Below are positions 49,464 through 58,798 of a DNA stretch of 64,000 bases, in pieces. The notes below the pieces were generated by a model. That model was not told the origin of the DNA, ran no database searches, and saw only the letters and a list, made by a program, of their open reading frames with translations. Made by a program: the position numbers and the translations under genes. Numbering within the stretch: the first letter of the stretch is position 1; each line of letters begins with the position of its first letter. Source of the DNA: Cymbomonas tetramitiformis. Its lineage: Eukaryota > Chlorophyta > Pyramimonadophyceae > Pyramimonadales > Pyramimonadaceae. The DNA is taken from assembly GCA_001247695.2 (NCBI GenBank), contig LGRX02027067.1, positions 1-64,000 of the forward strand. The letters run 5' to 3'.

Positions 49464-51752
49464 AAAAATGAAAAAACCGGAAAGTTTGAGATCAAGCCTC
49501 AAGAGGAATACACTCAAGAAGGAGAGGTGTATTATGACTTAAGCGATAAAGACATTGATAACATATTGAGCATGCTACCTCATAACATCATTGATACATA
49601 CCAAGATTTTCGGCTCTTTACCAATGCCATGAAGGGATTGAATCAAAATACAAAATGGGATGAATTTTCAAAGACCAAACCAAAGTATGATCATGATAAC
49701 AACATCAAGATATGGAATGCATGCAAACCCAATGAGTTCGATTCAATCACGTGGCTACTTTCCAAAGCAAAGAGGAAGATAGCCGTCAATCATCATAAAA
49801 TGAAAAGACTTCCAAGGAACAAGATCAAACCTCATAAGGCCATAAGACGTCCCAAATTACAAGAGAATCAAGGATCGGACATTTTAGCACGCGATACATC
49901 ATACATCATCAAGTCGGGTTGTGGGACCGGCAAGACGACAACTTTCATGGATCACGTCAAAGCCAATCTTCAAAAGCGAAATGGAATGAAGATCATTAGC
50001 ATTGTATCAAGAGTAGTTTTAGCGGAAAAGCATTATGATGACTTTAATCAAGCCGGAATTAGTTGCAAAATCTACAAGGATAAGGATGTGTCATTGAAGC
50101 AAGGAGACAACATCGTCATTACCATAGATAGCTTGTCAAATTTACTTCTTTTAAAATTTGATTTTAAAGACTACACAATTTTCATGGATGAGTGGAATTC
50201 AATATATGATCATTTAATCGGAACTGAAACATTGAATACCGTTAGAGCAAGTCTTTACTATTATCTAAAACATGATGTGCTCAACAAATGTAAAAATTAC
50301 ATAGCGGTTGATCAAGATATATGTGACGATTCTATTGAGTTCTTAAACAAAGTGAATAAGGAATACACATTTATCTACAACAAGCACAAACATTTTTCGG
50401 GCGTTCCGATCTATGAGATTGAAAAGGAGGAAGACTTTAAAAAGTTGATATTAAAACACGAGAAATACTTGGTACCAATGGACTCCGCCAGCTTGGCCAA
50501 AGAATTGTATGCTTATCTAAAACCACACCATCCCGATTTAGAATTAGTCACAAAAGAAACCGACAAGATACCTAATTTTAACACTACCAATAGGATCATC
50601 TATAGTCCCAAAGTAGTCTATGGAATAGATAGCAACACCGATATGAAACGACCTGTGTTTGCACTATACAAAGAACATACCATCAACCCATTAGGCATGG
50701 CCCAACAAGTAATGAGAGAAAGAAACCCGACATGTGTATATGTCTTCTTTTATAAACAACAATACGAAGCAAACCCGAGTACATTAGATGATGTAAGGAA
50801 ACAATTACAAGATACAAAAAAAATGGGGATTCAATATTTCAATGTGTCGGCATATCCCAAGGATATGACCGATGAATATTTAGAATGTCTTGCAAGGTTT
50901 GAGTATAAGAAGCTTTGTTACGAGACTAATAAACGAGCTCACTTCATTAACATAATGAGAAATCAGGGGTTCGTATTTGAGAACCAATATCTTAAAGCAC
51001 AAAGGTTGAGGAAACCAATAGAAGATGAAACCGAGGTTCCACAAGAATTTGACCCTATGTCATGTGAGGTTTACCAAAGAATTCATGAGATGTTGGTAGT
51101 GCCCAAGGATGACCTACAAACCTTTAGGAAATACTACGAAGCTGACCACTTATTGAAGAAGCACTTCAATGTCGCTCGCTACTTTTACATATATGACCAA
51201 GTACAAATGAAAGAAAAGGTAGAGAATGGAGATGACTTTCTTGTGAATCTAGTACGATCTGATCAAGCAAAGGTGTGGTGGTTACAAAGGTTTCAAGAAA
51301 TGGTTGGGAACTTAGATAAGAATGCCATTGATTCAAAAAAGACTTTGACACAAGAGGAGAGTGACACATGCAATGAAGAGTATTTCAACATGTTTCCGAC
51401 AAAGAAAGCAAAGGGGTACGATCTGACTCAAAAGAAAGATATTGATGCATTGCTGGGCAAGATCTATCACCACTTGTTCGGAGATGGATTTACTATAGGT
51501 AAGCAAGTGAGATACAAAGACAAGCGAGGATACACCTATGAGGTTGTACCGGAGATTTTGGAGGAACACAAAACGTTGTTGGGATTTAGAAAACCTCAGC
51601 TCTTCAAGAACTTTGGATTGTTCAATGGAGAATACCAATTTATTGACGAGGATGAATCGGAGGAGGAAATTAAATCAAGGAGAAGGGTTGAGCTTTGGGA
51701 TAATTTGGTGAGTGTAGCATTTTGGAAAAAGCTAAAGCCATTAGTATTGTAG
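49464..51752 (+). CDS. Viral SF2 helicase (origin-binding-protein-like)
   Basis: Same frame as the primase, directly after its TAA; no ATG occurs until MLPHNII at about 49572. Walker A is SGCGTGKTTT (about 49912-49941) and Walker B is FMDEWNS (about 50181), followed by helicase core blocks such as IVSRVVLA. The layout PrimPol plus this helicase type matches replication proteins of algal viruses and Polinton-like viruses, usually one polypeptide. I read the two frames as one gene broken by a nonsense codon, or a case of readthrough. The C-terminal 200 residues are charged and unassigned. Confidence 0.75.
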   Translation, partial: KNEKTGKFEIKPQEEYTQEGEVYYDLSDKDIDNILSMLPHNIIDTYQDFRLFTNAMKGLNQNTKWDEFSKTKPKYDHDNNIKIWNACKPNEFDSITWLLSKAKRKIAVNHHKMKRLPRNKIKPHKAIRRPKLQENQGSDILARDTSYIIKSGCGTGKTTTFMDHVKANLQKRNGMKIISIVSRVVLAEKHYDDFNQAGISCKIYKDKDVSLKQGDNIVITIDSLSNLLLLKFDFKDYTIFMDEWNSIYDHLIGTETLNTVRASLYYYLKHDVLNKCKNYIAVDQDICDDSIEFLNKVNKEYTFIYNKHKHFSGVPIYEIEKEEDFKKLILKHEKYLVPMDSASLAKELYAYLKPHHPDLELVTKETDKIPNFNTTNRIIYSPKVVYGIDSNTDMKRPVFALYKEHTINPLGMAQQVMRERNPTCVYVFFYKQQYEANPSTLDDVRKQLQDTKKMGIQYFNVSAYPKDMTDEYLECLARFEYKKLCYETNKRAHFINIMRNQGFVFENQYLKAQRLRKPIEDETEVPQEFDPMSCEVYQRIHEMLVVPKDDLQTFRKYYEADHLLKKHFNVARYFYIYDQVQMKEKVENGDDFLVNLVRSDQAKVWWLQRFQEMVGNLDKNAIDSKKTLTQEESDTCNEEYFNMFPTKKAKGYDLTQKKDIDALLGKIYHHLFGDGFTIGKQVRYKDKRGYTYEVVPEILEEHKTLLGFRKPQLFKNFGLFNGEYQFIDEDESEEEIKSRRRVELWDNLVSVAFWKKLKPLVL

Positions 51753-51759
51753 ACTTGTC

Positions 51760-51912
51760 ATAAAGTGAAACTTAATATTACTATATACATCATTCTCTAA
51801 AAGTGACAAATCAAAAGCAACAATCTTCGATTGTTGCCGATCTAATGGTATTGTAAACTTGTCATAAAGTGAAAGTTAATATTACTATATACATCATTCT
51901 CTAAAAGTGACA
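51760..51912 (-). terminator. Two inverted copies of the viral hairpin
   Basis: Two copies, at about 51762-51813 and 51856-51911, read GTCATAAAGTGAAA, then TTAATATTACTATATACATCA, then AAAGTGAC. They are the reverse complement of the units at 44728-45077. They lie between the convergent helicase and C5-methyltransferase genes, where transcription of both would end. Confidence 0.6.
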
Positions 51913-52529
51913 AGAGTTATGATCAACTCGCGTGGTATGCTATACACATTCTCAACCTTCCCTCTCCCGATCCCATGGGATGCACATGAACTTTGACCAA
52001 ACTGAGCCGATTTCATATGCTTTCCATATAACTTCATCATAGGGCACGGTGTGCTGTGTTTGAAACACATCTTCAAATCTAACCCTTCCCGATTAGTCCA
52101 AATATTGCTAGCCTTCCGATATTCAAATCCATATCGACAATAGCAGCATGTGTGGATGTATTTATTCATGTGTTGCATCACAGGTCTATGTCTCATTAAG
52201 CCACCATCTGCTGGGTTCTCAATGAACCAATATGTAGGTTTCAAGTAGTCAATGATTTGCAATGTTCTCTCAACTATGGTATCAGCCAATTCCAGGTTTC
52301 GTGGTTGATATCTTTTGGCCTTGCTATATTCCGTGCATGGTGGACTTGCCCAGATCATATCAAAGTGCTTTGATGGATACACGGTATAATCCCAGCTTAG
52401 TATGTCCACGACATGAGTTGGATCATGATCGGGCAGTATGTCCACCGATACAATTTCGCAATTTTTATAGATTTCCTTAAGTACTTTGCTGACCGATGCC
52501 GTCCCGGAGAATAGCTCTAAAATAAACAT
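51894..52529 (-). CDS. DNA (cytosine-5) methyltransferase
   Basis: 211 residues. Motif I LELFSGTASVSK at 4-15 binds SAM. SVDILPDHDP at 28-37 is motif II. ASPPCTEYSKAK at 61-72 is motif IV with the catalytic Cys65. FIENPADGG at about 105 is an ENP-type motif VI. It is shorter than bacterial enzymes (over 300 residues) and has little room for a target-recognition domain, like small phage-type enzymes. It probably protects or marks viral DNA. Its 3' end overlaps one hairpin of the terminator region. Confidence 0.85.
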   Translation of the reverse strand: MFILELFSGTASVSKVLKEIYKNCEIVSVDILPDHDPTHVVDILSWDYTVYPSKHFDMIWASPPCTEYSKAKRYQPRNLELADTIVERTLQIIDYLKPTYWFIENPADGGLMRHRPVMQHMNKYIHTCCYCRYGFEYRKASNIWTNREGLDLKMCFKHSTPCPMMKLYGKHMKSAQFGQSSCASHGIGRGKVENVYSIPRELIITLVTFRE

Positions 52530-52690
52530 TGTTCAGAAGTTGAATTACATTATAGTATAATAAAATCTTGGTTTAGAACAAAGCATGTCGCGGTTAAAGC
52601 GGACACCGTGTGAAGCTTACAAAAAATGTTAAGAAGGGTGCCGAGATCTTCGTTCCGTATGGAAAAGATTATTGGAATAGATAGTATCTG

Positions 52691-52843
52691 ATGCCAACCA
52701 CATTTAATGATTTACCAAAAGAACTTCAAGATAAAATATATTTTATGAAATATCAATTAGAGCTCAAGGATCGCCCGACAATTGACATTGAAGAGCTTAA
52801 AATATGGCGGGATTTTTTTGGTCTTCTTGACTTGGAAGAATAA
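52691..52843 (+). CDS. Small ORF with F-box-like helix
   Basis: 50 residues from ATG 52691 to TAA 52843, too short to stand out by length. The N-terminus TFNDLPKELQDKIYFMKYQ resembles an F-box core (LP.EL..KI). Similar very short ORFs recur in algal viruses. Its last 47 bases overlap the 3' end of the convergent ATPase gene. An F-box role is a guess. Confidence 0.5.
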   Translation: MPTTFNDLPKELQDKIYFMKYQLELKDRPTIDIEELKIWRDFFGLLDLEE

Positions 52844-53741
52844 ACTCATTGAAGTTTCTTCGGAACATACTCGGGTGACACTCCTTCTTTGCCAAATCGA
52901 TAAAGAGAAAGTCATATCTATCTTGGACTGCTTGATTGAAGACATCATAAAATTGGTCCGGGGAAACCTCACCGCCAAGCTCTTGAGAAATCTGTTTCAG
53001 CTCATCTTGATTTTTTGTCTTCATAAGTAAGATGTGGGTAAGATTTGACCGTATAGCACGTTGTAGTCCCGCCCCGTTGCTCGTGTATGCTTGGGTTGCG
53101 AACAACAGGGAGCAGCCTATACTGCGCATATTCTTTGTTTTACCTTTGTGTCTATGACTAATGACAAATCTTCCCAATCCCGATTTGGGCCTGAACACGG
53201 GGCTGTCTAAACAATCATCGAAGAATATTGCTACAGATGGTGGTCTATTGGTAACCTTGTATTTGTATTGTGGCGGTGCAATGTTATCGTTTTCGTCGGC
53301 AAACTCCAAAAGTAAATCAGCGGGTATTTCGTATACACTCATCTCGCTTTTGTGCAACATGTCCATGAGTCTTTTATAACGTTTTGTTTTTTCAACATAT
53401 GATTCATATTCAAGGGCTTCTTCATCTAAAATGTTTTCAATCTGAGGAATAACATCTATCTCCGGTTCAAGGACATCGTTCTCGTCTAAAGGAAGGTCTT
53501 CGAAATAGTGTTTGTTATTCTCATATGTCGGCGACACCAATATAATTCTCTCCAATGCATTATTGTATTGCATAAGACGTAGTAGATGAGTAAGGCTTGT
53601 TGTTTTAGCACCACCGCGTTTGGAATTTGCAAGTGTTACCATCGGTAATTGAATAAAGTCGTCCGGAGTCTCGATCGGAAAAGCACTCTTCTTCGGAATC
53701 TTAATATTGTAATTCTTATCTTTCAGTCTTTGGAACTGCAT
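52797..53741 (-). CDS. A32-type genome-packaging ATPase
   Basis: 314 residues. A Walker A variant lies in LANSKRGGAKTTSLTHLL (about 38-54). Walker B is PSVAIFFDDCLDSP (about 168-181), followed by RFVISHRHKGK and SIGCSLLFATQA (a sensor-like Gln). This is the FtsK/HerA-A32 pattern used by Polintons, virophages and large DNA viruses to pump DNA into capsids. It supports a virus-like rather than purely transposon identity. Confidence 0.88.
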   Translation of the reverse strand: MQFQRLKDKNYNIKIPKKSAFPIETPDDFIQLPMVTLANSKRGGAKTTSLTHLLRLMQYNNALERIILVSPTYENNKHYFEDLPLDENDVLEPEIDVIPQIENILDEEALEYESYVEKTKRYKRLMDMLHKSEMSVYEIPADLLLEFADENDNIAPPQYKYKVTNRPPSVAIFFDDCLDSPVFRPKSGLGRFVISHRHKGKTKNMRSIGCSLLFATQAYTSNGAGLQRAIRSNLTHILLMKTKNQDELKQISQELGGEVSPDQFYDVFNQAVQDRYDFLFIDLAKKECHPSMFRRNFNEFILPSQEDQKNPAIF

Positions 53742-53744
53742 ATA

Positions 53745-54221
53745 CTATAACGATAGAAATAGACTAGAGTAAGCCTTATCATAACCCGGGTCCATTTCCG
53801 CGTCTTTCTTACGAGGTGGTGATTGAGATGCAACTCGGCTTTGCTTTCGTCTAGTAGACTTCCTAACGATTACTTCAGGTTCTTCTTCCGATTGAGAGCT
53901 ATCAGATTCAACGATGACTACCTGCTTTTTGGGTCTCTTTTTGACAGCTTTTGGTTTCTTGACAACGATACGTTCCACTTCGGGTTCGGGGGGGTCGGGT
54001 TCGGAATCTGGCTGAGGTTCTGGCTGAGGAGATTTTGTCGTAGCTTTCTTAATGGTCTCTTGGGCTTCGGTAACTTTTTGAGATTCCTTAAGTTGATTGG
54101 CAATCTTGATATCTTGTTTCTGTTTGGCTTTTTCTTGGCGAACAGCAAGTGCACGTTCCCTCATTTTCGCCAATCTGTCAAGTGTTGCACTATCGGTAAT
54201 CTTCTCTCCTTTAACTGGCAT
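53745..54221 (-). CDS. Charged, disordered viral protein
   Basis: 158 residues, three bases upstream of the ATPase gene on the same strand, so likely co-transcribed. It has a Lys/Gln/Glu-rich N-terminal helix, a Pro/Glu/Asp stretch (PEPQPDSEPDPPEPE) and Lys/Arg clusters (KRPKKQ, RKSTRRKQ) with SPPRKK near the end. Low complexity; no domain. Perhaps DNA-binding or scaffold. Confidence 0.65.
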   Translation of the reverse strand: MPVKGEKITDSATLDRLAKMRERALAVRQEKAKQKQDIKIANQLKESQKVTEAQETIKKATTKSPQPEPQPDSEPDPPEPEVERIVVKKPKAVKKRPKKQVVIVESDSSQSEEEPEVIVRKSTRRKQSRVASQSPPRKKDAEMDPGYDKAYSSLFLSL

Positions 54222-54289
54222 TAAGTAATTATAAGATACCCTAAGAAAATAAATTTCTTGATCTGACCCACTACAATCAAAAAAACGTT

Positions 54290-54352
54290 AAATGTTTCCA
54301 GAATTGAATTATATTATATATATTAGTGATCGGGATACATTTAACGCTATTT
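54290..54352 (+). promoter_or_regulatory. Viral intergenic inverted repeat, copy A
   Basis: CGTTAAATGTTTCC at the left and GATACATTTAACG at the right form an inverted repeat around TTGAATTATATTATATATAT. It lies 20 bp before the start at 54373, between divergent genes. See the related copies at 58700 and 61965. Confidence 0.75.
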
Positions 54353-54372
54353 TATATTAGTATAGTATATAC

Positions 54373-54825
54373 ATGACCAAGGAGGCTTGGATTACAAAAC
54401 TAAGGCAATGTGCTCAAGAATATAGACAAGAACATGGGATTAAAAAGAGACCGGGTAAGATGACACAAGGTGAAAAGCTTAAAAGCTTACGAGGTCGTCC
54501 GGTTGTCAAGAAGACAACTGCTAACAAAAATAGAACCGCCTTAGATCATGGTACCCCATCAGGACAACCGGTGTATCAACAGCCCGTCAAAGACCCCGCT
54601 CTCCCATCTAAAGCACCTCGTAGGATAGCTCCTATCATGGTAGCACCTTTAGACCAAACAAGCACTGGTACAATCAGCGGTGACTCAGTATTTCAACGAC
54701 CTACCCCAGAGTTTACCGGTGTAAATACTTTCCGCAACTCTATAGCTAATATTGAAAAACGGGAAAAGATGAAAAAACATATGAGGCGTGAAAAACGTCG
54801 AAAAGCGGACGTCACAAAAATATAA
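54373..54825 (+). CDS. Basic viral protein, unknown
   Basis: 150 residues, rich in Lys/Arg/Pro/Thr, with a helical N-terminus (TKEAWITKLRQCAQEYRQEHG) of the kind seen in short viral DNA-binding proteins and a very basic C-terminus (KKHMRREKRRKADVTK). It ends 17 bp before the polymerase gene, so the two are likely one transcript. Not recognised. Confidence 0.65.
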   Translation: MTKEAWITKLRQCAQEYRQEHGIKKRPGKMTQGEKLKSLRGRPVVKKTTANKNRTALDHGTPSGQPVYQQPVKDPALPSKAPRRIAPIMVAPLDQTSTGTISGDSVFQRPTPEFTGVNTFRNSIANIEKREKMKKHMRREKRRKADVTKI

Positions 54826-54842
54826 TTTATATAGTATAGGAG

Positions 54843-57800
54843 ATGCCCCCTAAATTGAGAAAGCAAAATCCTGAGGCACGCCATAAGCTCACTGCTGCAG
54901 ATTGGGAAAATTTACAAAGTAGAAACCTAACCGGTGATGATAGAGCCAAAGCTATACGTGATTACAAGAAGAACTATCGGAAATCGAAAGAGAAGGTTGA
55001 GAAAGTCACCAGGCGACAATGGACCAAGATAGGTAAAAAGCCTGCCAAAGAACAAAGTAGACTTGATGAAATCAATAAGTATACCGTCGGAGATTCTAAA
55101 AGACATATCAAGAAATTCAGTACCGATGTTGAAAAACTTAAGGTACCATTCACAACGTTTTTACAAAGAGCAGCACCTGATGGTAGCAGTCTTAACTATT
55201 GGTTACCCGAAAAGACAAAGGGAATCGAACAAATTTCATTGAGAGCTGTGTTCGAGGATGGGACCACATCCAAGTGGGTCAAAGGTTCAGATCGCGAAGA
55301 TGTGATGGTGAAATTTGACGAAATGTTACAGTCACCCAAAGGCGGTGATAGCAGCAAAAAGTCTGTCGAGGTTGCCAAAGATATCGAAGTTGAATATTAC
55401 TCTTCTAAACCACCAGAAGGTAAAGGCTCTCGTTGCATGGCAGCACCCAGGAATGGTGTAGATTTACGATTGAAGCAATGTGTGATTAAGATAGAATCTC
55501 GCAACAATTGTGGTATCAAATCGATAGAACTTTTGCACCGCAAACGAAAATTAGATAAGATGTTGAGTGATAATCTCATTAAAAAGAATCAATATGAAAA
55601 TAAATGGAAGCAACTCAAAAGAGATGCAAGCAATCATAAAGGGAATATTACAACGATATCTAATCAGCTGCGTTTGAAATTGTTTCCGAAAAAGGATGAA
55701 AATGGAATCAATATAGAAGACTTTTCTATTTTAGAAAAGCATTATGAAATTAACATATTTGTGTGGGGTATCACTGAAAGACTTGGCGGTGATCCAATCA
55801 TGTATTACCCGCCGTACTTTAACGAACACAATGACTATTCAAGTTATAATGATAGTTATCACATACTCTTACATGACAATCACTATGAACCGATTACACG
55901 TATCGATTGTTTTCGAGGCAAGACTTATCGACCATCGTGTCCACAATGCAAGTCTCAAAGATGTATCTTTGCAAACAAAGAAACACGATTAACACCTGGA
56001 AACAAACAATGGCATCATTGTGAAATTTGCAATCGTAAATTCATGAATCAGGACTGCTACAATCTTCATACCGAACTGATAACATGTGATAAGGTTCACA
56101 AATGTAAGATGTGCAATGTTATATTTAATCCCAATGAGAAACATATATGTGGGTACAAGTCATGTCCTAATTGTAAGATCGTTTGTAACCTACATGAGCA
56201 CAAGTGTTACATGACAAAAGTTCAACCGAAACCCATATTGGACTATAAAACCATTGTCTGTTTTGATTTTGAAACAATGAATGACAACGGCAGATTGACT
56301 GTTAATCATTGCGAGAGCCAATATCACGACGGTTCGTTTGTCATTCACAAAACAATAGATGACTTTCTGGAATGGGTATATCTCAAAAAACATGATAATC
56401 ATACCTTCGTTGCCCATTGCGGTTCAAAATTCGATTTCCGATTAATAGTAGAACACATCATCAATGTCCAAAGAAAGCCTCCACAAGATATATTATATAC
56501 AGGTGCAGGCATTCTATGTATGAGAATTGGAAATGTAAGATTTATTGATTCATATATGTTTATGACAAGACCATTGCATTCCCTTCCGGAAATGTTCGGC
56601 TTTGAACATGAAATCACGAAGGGATATTATCCACATCTTTTCAATACAAAAGCGAACGAACACTACATGGGTCTTTATCCCGATATCAAATATTACAATC
56701 CAGAAATCTTACAACCTGAAGCTTATACAAAGTTATATCATTGGTGGTTTGAGAGAAAGAGTAAATGTTGTATTTTTGAACATCCAAAAGAGCTTGCGAG
56801 ATATTGTCACGATGATGTTACGATTCTTCGACGAGCTGTCTTCGATTTCAGAGATTGTTTTCTTAAAATCACCGATAATAAGTTCGATCCTTTTAGTTAT
56901 CTAACATTGGCTCAATTGGCTGTGAACATATGGAGAAATGAATGCATGCCGGAGAATTCTGTGGGTATTCTTCAATCATTGACCAAATCTCAAAATGCAT
57001 CGATCAAAGAGAATCAATGGTTGGATTATATAGTTCATACAACGTCGGCGAAGCTTGTTATAGATTTGGATGGTAAACGAAACTATAAACTCAAAGATTT
57101 ACATATATATGTTGATGGTTATGATAAGGATACGAACACTGTTTATGAATTTCTTGGTAGTTGGTTTCACGCCGATCTTACAAAGTATCATAAAGATGAT
57201 ATTCAATATCAACAAGGTCGGCGATCGGGTATGACATTCAAAGAAGTCAATCGTCAAACCATGAAACGATTAGAGGATATACGGGCAGCTGGCTATAATC
57301 TTGTATATATATGGGAATCGGAATGGGATTCACAAGTTGCTCAATTGAAAACTTCACATGTTGGAAATGCATTCTTAGATAGACAAATTTTAGCTTCTCC
57401 CATTCATGATAGAGACTCCTATCATGGTGCAAGAGTTGATTTAGGCAAGTTGTTTTATAAATGCAAAGACAATGAATATCTCAGATATCAAGACTTCAAC
57501 TCTATGTATCCTTCGGTAATGAAGACCAAACGGTTCCCGAAAGGGCATCCAGAAATCATTAGAGATGTTAAATCCCTTGATATTCATGGATACTTTGGTA
57601 TAGTGAAATGCAAAATATTACCAAATAAACATTTGAAGTTTGGTGTGCTACCACACGTGACCAATAAATTGATCTTTCCGTTGTATGAAATGGTCGGAAC
57701 ATGGACCACGGTGGAATTGGGGAAGGCTATTGAAAAGGGATATGAGATTCTTGACATCTATGAAATTAAACATTGGAAGGAGACTACAACTGATTTGTTC

Positions 57801-58700
57801 GGTGCATACATTGATAAGTTTTTGAAACTTAAGACTGAATCGTCGGGACCACCTGAGGGTGACATCGATACATTCATAAAAGACTTTGAATTTCATGAAG
57901 GTATCAAGTTAGACAAACGAAACATCAAATACAATCCAGGTATGAGACAAGTTGCTAAAGACATGCAAAATATATTATATGGAAAACTCGGTGAACGATC
58001 AAACAAATCTAAAAGTAAGGTCATTCAGAACCCAGGTGAGTTCTACAATACAATCAGTAATAAGAGGTACGATTGTAAATATGAGTTTATTGGATCTGAA
58101 GAGAATGAGATGGTATTGATGAATTTTACTGAGAATTCTGATGTGTATGCCGACACACGGTTTTCAACAAACGAGGTGTTGGCCTCGTTCATAACCAGCT
58201 ATGGACGATTGAAATTGTACGAGCTGATAGAAGCCACCGGGTTCTCAAACGTATTATACTTTGATACTGATTCTATTATATATATAGAAACAAAAGAGAA
58301 TCATCATATATATCACGGTACTGGTTATCGACAACCATGGTTAGGTTATCTTAAGTGTGAGCTTCAAGGATTGGAAAAAGAACATGGTAAGTGTATTGAA
58401 TTCCTGAGCACTGGACCAAAGTCATACAGCCTGAAGTTCGCCGATGAATATTGTATGACCAAGATAAAAGGTTTCTCTTTGAGTGTTGATAATTTACAAC
58501 ATATCAATCATGATGTAATGAAGGATATGATTTTGAATCAAAGGAACAATCCAGTTAAAATGAATAACCTTGTTATCAGACATGCACCAAACTCGTTAGG
58601 ATTGGAAACAAGATCGGAATCGAAAACATTCAATTTCAGTTACGACAAAGGAAACATTGATTGGAAAACATGGGAGATTTTACCATTGCGTGATTTATAA
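54843..58700 (+). CDS. pPolB: Protein-primed family B DNA polymerase
   Basis: 1,285 residues. The exonuclease motifs are CFDFETM at about 473-479 (Exo I), AHCGSKFDFR at about 522-531 (Exo II) and RYCHDDVTIL at about 653-662 (Exo III). Polymerase motif A is YQDFNSMYPSV at about 881-891. Motif B is DMQNILYGK at about 1039-1047, with N replacing part of the usual NS. Motif C is YFDTDSII at about 1137-1144. Four or more CxxC/H pairs at about 366-458 form zinc fingers before the exonuclease. The N-terminal 330 residues are basic and unassigned, perhaps holding the priming function. Length and layout fit Polinton-type polymerases. The gene is intact and so probably recently active. Confidence 0.93.
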   Translation: MPPKLRKQNPEARHKLTAADWENLQSRNLTGDDRAKAIRDYKKNYRKSKEKVEKVTRRQWTKIGKKPAKEQSRLDEINKYTVGDSKRHIKKFSTDVEKLKVPFTTFLQRAAPDGSSLNYWLPEKTKGIEQISLRAVFEDGTTSKWVKGSDREDVMVKFDEMLQSPKGGDSSKKSVEVAKDIEVEYYSSKPPEGKGSRCMAAPRNGVDLRLKQCVIKIESRNNCGIKSIELLHRKRKLDKMLSDNLIKKNQYENKWKQLKRDASNHKGNITTISNQLRLKLFPKKDENGINIEDFSILEKHYEINIFVWGITERLGGDPIMYYPPYFNEHNDYSSYNDSYHILLHDNHYEPITRIDCFRGKTYRPSCPQCKSQRCIFANKETRLTPGNKQWHHCEICNRKFMNQDCYNLHTELITCDKVHKCKMCNVIFNPNEKHICGYKSCPNCKIVCNLHEHKCYMTKVQPKPILDYKTIVCFDFETMNDNGRLTVNHCESQYHDGSFVIHKTIDDFLEWVYLKKHDNHTFVAHCGSKFDFRLIVEHIINVQRKPPQDILYTGAGILCMRIGNVRFIDSYMFMTRPLHSLPEMFGFEHEITKGYYPHLFNTKANEHYMGLYPDIKYYNPEILQPEAYTKLYHWWFERKSKCCIFEHPKELARYCHDDVTILRRAVFDFRDCFLKITDNKFDPFSYLTLAQLAVNIWRNECMPENSVGILQSLTKSQNASIKENQWLDYIVHTTSAKLVIDLDGKRNYKLKDLHIYVDGYDKDTNTVYEFLGSWFHADLTKYHKDDIQYQQGRRSGMTFKEVNRQTMKRLEDIRAAGYNLVYIWESEWDSQVAQLKTSHVGNAFLDRQILASPIHDRDSYHGARVDLGKLFYKCKDNEYLRYQDFNSMYPSVMKTKRFPKGHPEIIRDVKSLDIHGYFGIVKCKILPNKHLKFGVLPHVTNKLIFPLYEMVGTWTTVELGKAIEKGYEILDIYEIKHWKETTTDLFGAYIDKFLKLKTESSGPPEGDIDTFIKDFEFHEGIKLDKRNIKYNPGMRQVAKDMQNILYGKLGERSNKSKSKVIQNPGEFYNTISNKRYDCKYEFIGSEENEMVLMNFTENSDVYADTRFSTNEVLASFITSYGRLKLYELIEATGFSNVLYFDTDSIIYIETKENHHIYHGTGYRQPWLGYLKCELQGLEKEHGKCIEFLSTGPKSYSLKFADEYCMTKIKGFSLSVDNLQHINHDVMKDMILNQRNNPVKMNNLVIRHAPNSLGLETRSESKTFNFSYDKGNIDWKTWEILPLRDL

Positions 58701-58790
58701 GTCTATACGTTAAATGTTGCCAATATCATATATTATATAACATATTACTGTTTTGGAAACATTCCCCGTGTATACTATATGTAAGACTAT
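58700..58790 (+). promoter_or_regulatory. Viral intergenic inverted repeat, copy B
   Basis: Contains GTCTATACG, CGTTAAATGTTGCC, CAATATCATATATTATATAA and GTTTTGGAAACATTCCCCGTG. It matches the units at 42200-42660 and is intermediate with copies A and C. It ends about 10 bp before the integrase start. Confidence 0.75.
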
Positions 58791-58798
58791 TATATAGT

